Positions 1 through 5,360 of a DNA stretch of 6,988 bases are shown here, piece after piece. The DNA comes from Chitinophagaceae bacterium (GTDB taxonomy: Bacteria; Bacteroidota; Bacteroidia; Chitinophagales; Chitinophagaceae): assembly GCA_025924755.1 (NCBI GenBank), contig JAICHT010000192.1, positions 1 to 6,988 of the forward strand, written 5' to 3'. A program made the translations under genes and the position numbers. The notes under the pieces are model-generated. The model had not been told where the DNA came from. It was given only the letters and a program-made list of their open reading frames with translations, and did not search any database. Every line of letters begins with the position of its first letter. Position 1 is the stretch's first letter.

Positions 1-154
1 AAATACAAGACCCATTTTTGGACGGGTTGCATTTGACAATTTAGGTTCGCAGAAAGTTTTAGAAAAATGTGGTTTTGTAAAAATCGGCACAGACAAAGGT
101 TTTGCAAATGCACGACAAGCGGAAATAGAAGAATTTATTTACAAGCTGACATAG
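1..154 (+). CDS. GNAT family N-acetyltransferase, C-terminal fragment (5' end outside window)
   Basis: An open frame enters from the left edge, with the first full codon at base 2, and ends at a TAG at 152-154, giving the last 50 residues. The fragment contains RVAFDNLGSQKVLEKCGF, the Asn-x-x-Ser-x-x-x-Leu-x-x-x-Gly-Phe segment that closes the acetyl-CoA-binding core of GNAT acetyltransferases. It ends in a short acidic tail finishing EFIYKL. GNAT enzymes move an acetyl group from acetyl-CoA to an amine on a small molecule or protein, usually in the cytoplasm. The acceptor cannot be inferred because the N-terminal half is missing. The wording resembles the RimJ/RimL-like acetyltransferases common as stand-alone accessory genes in Bacteroidota. 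The family call is fairly safe; the substrate is unknown. Confidence 0.8.
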   Translation, partial: NTRPIFGRVAFDNLGSQKVLEKCGFVKIGTDKGFANARQAEIEEFIYKLT

Positions 155-179
155 GAATTAACAAAACAACGAACCGCCG

Positions 180-246
180 ACAAAAGTATTTGCAATAGTA
201 TAGCTGACGGAATAAACCATAACTGCAAATCATTTATCGCTTTTGT
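180..246. repeat. Nested inverted repeat (7 bp outer and 7 bp inner stem)
   Basis: ACAAAAG at 180-186 is the exact reverse complement of CTTTTGT at 240-246. Just inside, ATTTGCA at 188-194 matches TGCAAAT at 224-230. The two stems stack with a one-base gap on the left and nine bases (231-239) on the right, leaving a 29-base apical loop. The inner left arm overlaps TGCAATAG (191-198), which can instead pair with CTATTGCA at 263-270, so at least two mutually exclusive folds exist. Function is unknown; short stems like these can arise by chance in AT-rich DNA. Confidence 0.4.
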
Positions 247-256
247 TCCGAACCAT

Positions 257-301
257 TACCTGCTATTGCAGCTAATAGTATAGGATAAGCAATAACAGGT
301 A
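257..301. repeat. Imperfect hairpin, 12 of 13 bp paired, 19-base loop
   Basis: Bases 257-269 (TACCTGCTATTGC) pair with 289-301 (GCAATAACAGGTA) at 12 of 13 positions. The one mismatch, 263 against 295, is C:A in the + strand sense and becomes a G:T wobble on the minus strand, so the minus-strand single strand folds slightly better. There is no T-run after the right arm, so it does not look like a simple rho-independent terminator for the GNAT gene. It could be an RNA structure, a protein-binding site or a recombination-type site; the sequence alone does not decide. Confidence 0.45.
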
Positions 302-396
302 TTTAATTGTGTTGCTATAATCAACTTTTTAGGACACTTTTACACTTCATAAAACTTCAGAATAGGTATAGCACTGGAGTATTTTATTAAATAAAT

Positions 397-843
397 ATGA
401 AAACAATATTTGACAAAGCAACAAGAGATGAATTGATCAATCGAATTCATACACTTAACGAAGGCAGCACGGCGCAATGGGGCAAAATGAACGTTTACCA
501 AATGGTAAAACATTGTACGCTTTGTGAAGAAATGTATTTAGGAAAGAAAAAGTATAAACGGGCATTCATTGGCCGTTTGTTTGGTAAAATTGGATTGAGA
601 AATTTATTAAAAGATGAAAGTTCTTTAAAGCCGAATTCTCCCACAAGTGCAGCATTTATAATAAAAGAAAACGATGGAGATTTAGCGTCTGAAAAAACGA
701 AATGGATCTCTTTGATAGAAGAATATGCAACCTATTCAAATACTGATTTTATACATTGGTTTTTTGGGAAAATGACCAAAGAGCAAGTTGGTTATTTTGT
801 GTTTAAACATACCGACCACCACCTTAGGCAGTTTAATAGTTAA
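397..843 (+). CDS. DUF1569 domain protein (DinB-like fold)
   Basis: The 148-residue protein fits the DUF1569 family along its length. Near the N-terminus is W28-G-K-M followed by Q35-M-V-K-H39-C. Towards the end are H120-W-F-F-G-K-M-T-x-E-Q and the C-terminal signature K-H138-T-D-H141-H142-L-R-Q-F. DUF1569 is grouped with the DinB/YfiT four-helix superfamily, whose members typically use conserved histidines to bind a divalent metal. H39 and the H138/H141/H142 cluster are the candidates here. No substrate or partner is known for the family. The start ATG is preceded by AT-rich sequence without a Shine-Dalgarno, as expected for Bacteroidota. The gene is about 35% GC by hand count, well below pheS, and sits among other small accessory-type genes. 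Family assignment is good; a metal-dependent activity is inferred only. Confidence 0.85.
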   Translation: MKTIFDKATRDELINRIHTLNEGSTAQWGKMNVYQMVKHCTLCEEMYLGKKKYKRAFIGRLFGKIGLRNLLKDESSLKPNSPTSAAFIIKENDGDLASEKTKWISLIEEYATYSNTDFIHWFFGKMTKEQVGYFVFKHTDHHLRQFNS

Positions 844-1060
844 TAGAAGTGAATAAATAGACAAAGCGATTAATACCAGTTGATAAAATATCGACTTTGT
901 GTTCAAGTGATGAGACTGGAAGAGCAGTAACAATCAACTAAAGTGGCTATGCTTTATTATTCCAAACGCTGGACCATATGCGGAAGTTGAAAACAGTACA
1001 TGCTCTGAAAAAAGCATTAATTAATATTGAATGTGAAAACAGTTAGCTAAATAAAAAGCG
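844..1060. other. 217-base spacer without a convincing gene
   Basis: All frames are broken by stops and I recognise no protein remnant. One weak inverted repeat is visible just after the DUF1569 gene. ACAAAG plus CGA (861-869) pairs with TCG plus CTTTGT (891-893, 895-900) with a one-base bulge. No T-run follows the right arm, so terminator function is doubtful. No TAnnTTTG promoter box is visible ahead of the pentapeptide gene. Confidence 0.4.
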
Positions 1061-1642
1061 ATGCATGAAGATTTTATAACTGATAAAACGTACGATGGGA
1101 TTGACTTTAAAGAAAGCAGCTTGAAAAAAGGCGAATATGAAAACTGCACCTTTAAAAATTGCGACTTTTCTAATACCGACCTTTCTGATATGGAGTTTGC
1201 GGAATGTGAGTTTGCCAGTTGTAATTTAAGTGTAGCGAAGCTGGCAAAGACGACGTTTCGGGATACGGTTTTTAAAGGGTGCAAAATGCTGGGACTTCAA
1301 TTTAGCGACTGCAACCAATTTGGACTTTCATTCAGCTTTGAAAATTGCTTCCTTAACCATTCTTCGTTCTACCAGGCAAAAATCAAAAAAACCATTTTCA
1401 GAAATTCGCAACTCCAGGAAACCGATTTTACAGAATGTGATGTAAGCGGTGCTGTTTTTGATAACTGCGACCTGGCGGGAGCCACATTCGAAAATACAAT
1501 TCTTGAAAAAGCAGACTTCCGCACAGCTTATAACTACGCTATCAACCCGGAAATCAATAAAATCAAAAAAGCTAAGTTTTCTTTACCAGCAGTAGTAGGG
1601 CTATTGGATAAATACGACATTGAAATCAGCGACGCAAAATAA
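1061..1642 (+). CDS. Pentapeptide-repeat protein, Qnr/MfpA-like architecture
   Basis: The 193-residue protein is almost wholly pentapeptide repeats. Central hydrophobic residues (F, L, M, I, V or Y) recur every five positions from F16 to F81, about 14 repeats, and again from F93 to F153, about 13 repeats. Cys or Ala is frequent two residues before the centre, as in N-C-x-F. This predicts a right-handed quadrilateral beta-helix. The register slips by two residues around 86-93, suggesting a loop or kink between two helix halves. The C-terminal 35 residues leave the repeat and end in an L-L-D-K-Y-D-I-E-I stretch. That resembles the closing helix and strand of Qnr proteins and could mediate dimerisation. 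Qnr and MfpA mimic DNA and bind gyrase; whether this protein does so is inference from architecture. No signal peptide is seen, so it is probably cytoplasmic. It converges on the ureohydrolase gene with 67 bases between. Confidence 0.88.
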   Translation: MHEDFITDKTYDGIDFKESSLKKGEYENCTFKNCDFSNTDLSDMEFAECEFASCNLSVAKLAKTTFRDTVFKGCKMLGLQFSDCNQFGLSFSFENCFLNHSSFYQAKIKKTIFRNSQLQETDFTECDVSGAVFDNCDLAGATFENTILEKADFRTAYNYAINPEINKIKKAKFSLPAVVGLLDKYDIEISDAK

Positions 1643-1709
1643 TAGTCAATCGTTTTGAACTGGTAATTTTTAATATGAATATATCATAAAGGAAAAGCTC
1701 CTCCGGATT

Positions 1710-2846
1710 TTATCCTCTTTCATGCACCCTTAGCCACCGCTCCGGAATTTCGTTGCTGCTGGCCAGTAAATAATCGTTTTGCGAGCAGGCCATAAAACTT
1801 TTATCCGGAAGTTGCATCCACCACCGGCCCGTTTTTTTGCTTTGTAAAAACACCGTATCTATTTCTGCAAACACCGTATGATATTCGTTAAACGATTCCC
1901 TTTCCGTAAGCGCAGCTTCGCGGTTGCCCCTGCTTTTACCATCCATCAAATACCAAAGCATCTGGCTGATTTGTTTGGCAGTTAAGGCCTCTTTATCTTT
2001 TTCAGGTTGGTAGCCATAGATGCCGATGCTTTGCATGGAGGCGCTCATGCCGGCATACTGCAGTAAGGTACAGGCTTCTTCTCCGGTTAATCCATTAGGC
2101 GTTACCGTATTAGCTGGTGCATAGGCGTTGGCGATAGCGGTAATATCAAACGACAGTAAATGGCTGTTGCGCAGTACCGGTTCCATTTCTTCAATATGCT
2201 CTTTTACCTTACCTACCCTAAAGCAATCAAAACGCAGCTTGTCCATGGTTTCCAGCATGCGGGGATGCACAAAATAACTTTGAAACGCCAGGTGGTTGTA
2301 ATGCTTCATATAATTGGGTTCGGCCGTAAGCATTTCCATTAAAAAATTATCGCTGCGCAGCGGCGAGTCAATATTAATATCAATCACAGCATCGATACCC
2401 GCGGCGTCAATGAGCCTGCTGTAATCGGCAAATGCATAATACTGCGCCAGTGTAATATCGTGCGATCCGCCCAATACTACTACTGTTTTACCTGCGGTTG
2501 TCAGTTCGTGCAGCACAATTTTTAAGGCGGCATAACTATCGGTGATACTATTGCCGGTTTTTACGTTACCTACATCTGCCAGCTTCACATCCTGGTGCCA
2601 GTAATATAAATTATAAAAGGCTGACCTTATAGCATCTGCGGCGGTACTTTCCTGCAGGGATCCAGAGCCTCTTTGCTCATTGCAGCCCACCAGCACTATA
2701 TGCGCGGCTGCTATATCCGGAAACTGTTCTTCCGTATGCACGCTTATTAATTTACCTAACTGCCCTTCGTTATATCCTTCGTCGTTCGATATGCGGTGTA
2801 GATCTACCGGTATCAAAAAATCACTGATATTCAAATAATCCGACAT
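1710..2846 (-). CDS. Ureohydrolase-fold protein, formimidoylglutamase-like, with degenerate metal ligands
   Basis: This 378-residue protein belongs to the arginase/agmatinase/formimidoylglutamase superfamily. The GGSHD motif is intact at 126-130, with H129 matching the first manganese-binding histidine. The usual D-x-H-x-D motif appears as D156-I-N158-I-D160, so the histidine is replaced by Asn. The later S-x-D-x-D motif appears as S232-F-D234-I-T236, so its second Asp is Thr. Family enzymes hydrolyse guanidino or formimino groups with two Mn ions. Here at most a reduced ligand set remains, so activity may be altered, single-metal or lost. Other histidines (H182, H185, H194) could contribute. 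The protein is longer than a typical ~300-residue arginase; the extra length includes roughly 60 C-terminal residues with a W-W-M-Q-L-P segment. From memory, close relatives annotated formimidoylglutamase are widespread in Bacteroidota, which argues for a conserved role. The gene is divergent from pheS and no hut genes are present. Confidence 0.82.
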   Translation of the reverse strand: MSDYLNISDFLIPVDLHRISNDEGYNEGQLGKLISVHTEEQFPDIAAAHIVLVGCNEQRGSGSLQESTAADAIRSAFYNLYYWHQDVKLADVGNVKTGNSITDSYAALKIVLHELTTAGKTVVVLGGSHDITLAQYYAFADYSRLIDAAGIDAVIDINIDSPLRSDNFLMEMLTAEPNYMKHYNHLAFQSYFVHPRMLETMDKLRFDCFRVGKVKEHIEEMEPVLRNSHLLSFDITAIANAYAPANTVTPNGLTGEEACTLLQYAGMSASMQSIGIYGYQPEKDKEALTAKQISQMLWYLMDGKSRGNREAALTERESFNEYHTVFAEIDTVFLQSKKTGRWWMQLPDKSFMACSQNDYLLASSNEIPERWLRVHERG

Positions 2847-2849
2847 GCC

Positions 2850-2860
2850 CCAAATTTTGG
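2850..2860. repeat. 11-base perfect palindrome before the ureohydrolase start
   Basis: CCAAATTTTGG is self-complementary around its central base. It lies between the ureohydrolase start codon and that gene's TAnnTTTG box, where transcription is expected to begin. It could be an operator or a small 5' hairpin, but an 11-base palindrome may also be chance. Confidence 0.25.
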
Positions 2861-2868
2861 CAAACTTA
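2861..2868 (-). promoter_or_regulatory. Bacteroidota -7 box for the ureohydrolase gene
   Basis: Read on the minus strand this is TAAGTTTG, an exact match to TAnnTTTG. It lies 14 bases upstream of the ATG at 2846-2844, so a transcript would have a very short leader. No TTG element is seen at the expected 17-23 base distance, so the call rests on the -7 box and its position. Confidence 0.5.
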
Positions 2869-2966
2869 TAGAAAGTTAGAGGTTATATGATTGAAGTTTT
2901 TTGTTCATCCTTTTATACTCCGGCTTAACAGATTCATAATTTTTATGACGCCAATTATCTGAAATA

Positions 2967-2974
2967 TATCTTTG
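2967..2974 (+). promoter_or_regulatory. Bacteroidota -7 box for pheS, implying a leaderless or near-leaderless mRNA
   Basis: TATCTTTG matches TAnnTTTG exactly and ends only four bases before the pheS ATG at 2979. Transcription starting the usual few bases after the box would begin at or next to the A of the ATG. There is no Shine-Dalgarno sequence. No good TTG element is seen 17-23 bases upstream, so the promoter may be weak or activator-dependent, or the box may be coincidental. Confidence 0.5.
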
Positions 2975-2978
2975 TGGC

Positions 2979-4010
2979 ATGGAAGGAGTATTGCAGCAAA
3001 TTGAAGCCTATCGTTCAGAAATAAATGCGTTCCCTGTTACCAATGCAGCGCAGCTGGAAGAATACCGCATTAAATTTTTAGGCACCAAAGGAGTAGTAAA
3101 GAGCTTGTTTGGCGAAATGAGGAACGTGCCTGCAGATCAAAAAAAGGAATTTGGACTGGTACTGAACGATTTTAAACAATTTGCCGAAGCGAAATACGAA
3201 ACTGCCAAGGAAACCGCCACGCACAGCCAGACATCAGCCGCCAACGATATGGATTTATCGCTGCCCGGCGACCCGGTGCAAATCGGTTCTCGTCATCCTA
3301 TTACTTTGGTACGTAACCGCATTATCGATATTTTTCACCGCCTGGGTTTTGCGGTAGCTGATGGCCCGGAAATAGAAGACGACTGGCACAACTTTACGGC
3401 ACTGAACCTGCCGGAAAACCATCCGGCCCGCGATATGCAGGATACATTTTACATCCATCAAAATCCCGACTGGCTGTTGCGTACGCATACCAGCAATGTG
3501 CAAACCCGCGAAATGGAAAAAGGCAACTTGCCCATTCGTATTATTTGCCCGGGACGCGTATATCGCAACGAAACCATCTCTGCACGGGCACATTGCTTTT
3601 TTCACCAGGTAGAAGGCTTGTATATTGATACCGACGTCAGCTTTGCCGACCTTAAACAAACCTTGTATTTTTTTGTGCAGGAAATGTTTGGCAAAGACAC
3701 ACAGGTGCGGTTCCGGCCTTCTTATTTTCCGTTTACCGAGCCAAGTGCCGAAATGGATGTAACCTGCACTATCTGTGGCGGCAGTGGCTGTTCGCTCTGC
3801 AAGCACACGGGCTGGGTGGAGATTTTAGGTTGCGGCATGGTGCATCCCAGCGTACTGGAAAACTGCGGTATTGATAGTAACCAATATACCGGCTTTGCAT
3901 TTGGTATGGGTGTAGAACGCATCACGCAGGTAAAATACAATGTAAACGATTTGCGGCTCTATTCACAAAACGACATCCGTTTTTTAAAACAGTTTAGCAG
4001 CGCTGTATAA
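2979..4010 (+). CDS. pheS: Phenylalanyl-tRNA synthetase alpha subunit
   Basis: PheS is the catalytic subunit of the cytoplasmic alpha2-beta2 enzyme that charges tRNA-Phe using ATP. The 343 residues show the full family layout. Residues 1-85 are the helical N-terminal region with the EEYRIKFLGTKG stretch. The class II catalytic core starts at about 104 (GSRHP). Motif 2 is around 191-213, with PGRVYRNE followed by ARAHCFFHQVEG. Motif 3 is around 305-315, where GFAFGMGVER carries the phenylalanine-pocket alanine and the ATP-binding Arg. C263, C266, C271 and C274 form a C-x2-C-x4-C-x2-C knuckle just before GWVEILGCGMVHP. This knuckle is absent in the ~327-residue E. coli protein but familiar in Firmicutes and Bacteroidota. 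The start fits the usual N-terminus of the family. pheT is not adjacent here, so the two subunit genes are separated in this genome or lie elsewhere. Confidence 0.98.
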   Translation: MEGVLQQIEAYRSEINAFPVTNAAQLEEYRIKFLGTKGVVKSLFGEMRNVPADQKKEFGLVLNDFKQFAEAKYETAKETATHSQTSAANDMDLSLPGDPVQIGSRHPITLVRNRIIDIFHRLGFAVADGPEIEDDWHNFTALNLPENHPARDMQDTFYIHQNPDWLLRTHTSNVQTREMEKGNLPIRIICPGRVYRNETISARAHCFFHQVEGLYIDTDVSFADLKQTLYFFVQEMFGKDTQVRFRPSYFPFTEPSAEMDVTCTICGGSGCSLCKHTGWVEILGCGMVHPSVLENCGIDSNQYTGFAFGMGVERITQVKYNVNDLRLYSQNDIRFLKQFSSAV

Positions 4011-4121
4011 CTAATAGGTTTAAGTAGTAACTTTTTACTTTGGTACTAAGCTTCCGTACTGCTATATTGGCTTGGTGGCGTCGCACACTTATACTGCATC
4101 CATGCTGGCATCTGTCCATCA

Positions 4122-4319
4122 TCAGCCAATTTCCGACTCCGAAGCTGCTGTAGGAAAATTATCCTGCGAGCCGGGATTGTCAATATCCAGCTGCGGCGCT
4201 CCTTTAGGTGGCTTCTCATATCCGGCGCTTTTCTTTTGCTGAAAAACCAATATAGCAGCCGCTGCACCCGCTACTAATGCACTGCCCAATCCAAACAGCC
4301 ATTTATTTGTAAGTTTCAT
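4122..4319 (-). CDS. Small single-pass membrane protein, function unknown
   Basis: This 65-residue frame lies alone on the minus strand in the 450-base gap between pheS and the dehydrogenase gene. It has a basic N-terminus (K2, K6) and one Gly/Ala-rich hydrophobic segment at about 7-26. K29-K30 follow, then a soluble tail rich in Pro, Asp, Asn and Ser that ends ESEIG. This suggests a signal-anchor or small inner-membrane protein; a cleaved signal peptide is possible, but there is no lipobox Cys. It is the better of two overlapping minus-strand frames here. The other, about 73 codons at 4046-4267, has a patternless Arg/Ser-rich composition. No Shine-Dalgarno and no exact TAnnTTTG box precede it. 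I do not recognise the family. Reality as a gene is supported by composition and by the otherwise empty gap, not by homology. Confidence 0.6.
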   Translation of the reverse strand: MKLTNKWLFGLGSALVAGAAAAILVFQQKKSAGYEKPPKGAPQLDIDNPGSQDNFPTAASESEIG

Positions 4320-4460
4320 AAAAAATTATTTAGGTATAAAATCAGGATGCTAAAGCGTCACTATCGTAAATTAAAAATGATAGCGCAACTTCCATACTGC
4401 TCTATCTTTAATATGGCAAATTTTATACCTGAGCATTAATTTTAGTATCTAAATATTTGT

Positions 4461-5309
4461 ATGGATATACATACTGTTTGTGTTTGCGGGGCTGGTACAA
4501 TGGGCAGTGGTATTGCACAACTGGCAGCCACAGCCGGATATCATACTGTTTTATACGAGGTAAATGAACCTATACTTGCCAACGCAAAACAAAAAATTTC
4601 CGGCGGCCTGCAAAAGCTGGTAGATAAACAAAAAATCACACCTTCTGATAAAGAAAATATTCTGCAACGCATGGTATATACGGCTGATATTCAGCAATGC
4701 ACGGCAGATATACTTATTGAAGCTATTATTGAAAAGCCTGAAGCAAAGATTTTACTCTTTAATCAACTGGCAGAAATTAATAGTGCTCAAACTGTTTTTG
4801 CCTCCAATACATCGGCTTTATCCCTTACCCATATAGCGCAGCAAATAATACATCCGGAGCGGGTAATAGGGCTCCATTTTTTTAATCCTGCACCGGTTAT
4901 GAAATTGGTAGAAGTAGTAAGCACTCCGTTTACAAATGATAGTACCCGAAATACTACTATTGCTCTTGCCAAAAACCTTGGTAAACAACCCGTGGTGTGT
5001 AAAGATGCGCCTGGATTTATAGTAAACCGGGTGGCCCGTCCTTTTTATATTGAAGCCTTACGACTGGCAGAAGAAGGCGTTGCCAGCTTCGAAACTATTG
5101 ATACCTTATTAGAGTCGAAAGGATTTAAAATGGGACCTTTTAAGCTTATGGATTTAATAGGTAATGATATTAATTATGCCGTGAGTTGTTCGGTATATGA
5201 GCAATTAAATCAGCCACAGCGTTTAAAACCCTCAAGGCTTCAAAAAGAAAAAGTAGACCAAAATCAATTGGGTAAAAAAACCGGAAAGGGTTACTATACC
5301 TATCAATAG
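4461..5309 (+). CDS. NAD-dependent 3-hydroxyacyl-CoA dehydrogenase (3-hydroxybutyryl-CoA dehydrogenase type)
   Basis: The 282-residue protein has the length and layout of stand-alone bacterial 3-hydroxybutyryl/acyl-CoA dehydrogenases. The N-terminal Rossmann domain has G10-A-G12-T-M-G15, with E33 ending the second strand, fitting NAD rather than NADP. Catalytic positions are in place: S118 in SNTSALS, H139 in GLHFFNP, E151 in LVEVV (the His-Glu dyad) and N189 in PGFIVNR. The C-terminal domain carries MGPFKLMDLIGNDIN and closes with GKKTGKGYYTY. It reversibly oxidises 3-hydroxyacyl-CoA to 3-oxoacyl-CoA in the cytoplasm, for beta-oxidation, phenylacetate breakdown or butyryl/polyhydroxybutyrate metabolism; the window does not say which. 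There is no fused enoyl-CoA hydratase as in FadB. The ATG has no Shine-Dalgarno and no exact TAnnTTTG box upstream; TATCTTTA at 4403-4410 is a one-mismatch candidate. Confidence 0.94.
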   Translation: MDIHTVCVCGAGTMGSGIAQLAATAGYHTVLYEVNEPILANAKQKISGGLQKLVDKQKITPSDKENILQRMVYTADIQQCTADILIEAIIEKPEAKILLFNQLAEINSAQTVFASNTSALSLTHIAQQIIHPERVIGLHFFNPAPVMKLVEVVSTPFTNDSTRNTTIALAKNLGKQPVVCKDAPGFIVNRVARPFYIEALRLAEEGVASFETIDTLLESKGFKMGPFKLMDLIGNDINYAVSCSVYEQLNQPQRLKPSRLQKEKVDQNQLGKKTGKGYYTYQ

Positions 5310-5312
5310 CGG

Positions 5313-5339
5313 TTGGCGATTTTTTATGCCCTACTTTTG
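5313..5339 (+). promoter_or_regulatory. Likely Bacteroidota sigma-A promoter for the epimerase gene
   Basis: TTG at 5313-5315 is followed after 16 bases by TACTTTTG at 5332-5339, an exact match to TAnnTTTG. The spacing is slightly shorter than the usual 17-23. A transcript would begin around 5344-5348, giving a leader of roughly 13-17 bases before the ATG at 5361. This gives the epimerase its own promoter even if read-through from the dehydrogenase gene also occurs. Confidence 0.5.
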
Positions 5340-5360
5340 AGCTTATATCATATATCGAAA

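Larger units (their letters stand above)
155..396. other. 242-base non-coding spacer with several inverted repeats
   Basis: No convincing reading frame lies between the GNAT stop and the DUF1569 start. The left two thirds (about 180-301) are rich in inverted repeats, listed separately, plus a 10-base direct repeat AATAGTATAG at 194-203 and 274-283. The right third (302-396) is AT-rich and should hold the promoter of the next gene. However, no TAnnTTTG box with a matching TTG element could be identified there. TATAAT occurs at 316-321 without a recognisable -35 partner, so no promoter is called. Confidence 0.6.

Noticed and set aside
263..279. Integron-type attC site in the structured spacer
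   Set aside because: The hairpin and its minus-strand folding preference hint at it, but I could not find the paired GTTRRRY and RYYYAAC core sites, and no integrase is present. It is kept only as one possible reading of the spacer.
949..1017. Long-range inverted repeat ATGCTTT / AAAGCAT and a 13-codon frame at 949
   Set aside because: A 7-bp match over about 70 AT-rich bases is expected by chance, and the short frame has no recognisable product.
1021..1284. 87-codon minus-strand frame over the start of the pentapeptide gene
   Set aside because: It is antisense to the pentapeptide repeats, whose periodic codons produce a Ser/Phe-rich antisense frame; there is no independent support.
1643..1709. 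Bidirectional terminator between the convergent pentapeptide and ureohydrolase genes
   Set aside because: GGAAAAGCTCCTCC at 1691-1704 is only partly self-complementary and no stable stem with flanking T/A runs could be drawn.
3255..3806. 183-codon open frame on the minus strand inside pheS
   Set aside because: It is wholly antisense to a fully supported pheS, has no recognisable domain and has an unnatural composition. It is a shadow frame of conserved codons.
4025..4039. Terminator after pheS
   Set aside because: Only a 5-bp A/T-rich stem (AGTAA with TTACT) is visible and no T-run follows it, too weak to call.
4046..4267. 73-codon minus-strand frame overlapping the small membrane protein gene
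   Set aside because: Its Arg/Ser-rich patternless translation lacks any protein-like feature, while the overlapping frame at 4122-4319 shows a clear membrane segment.
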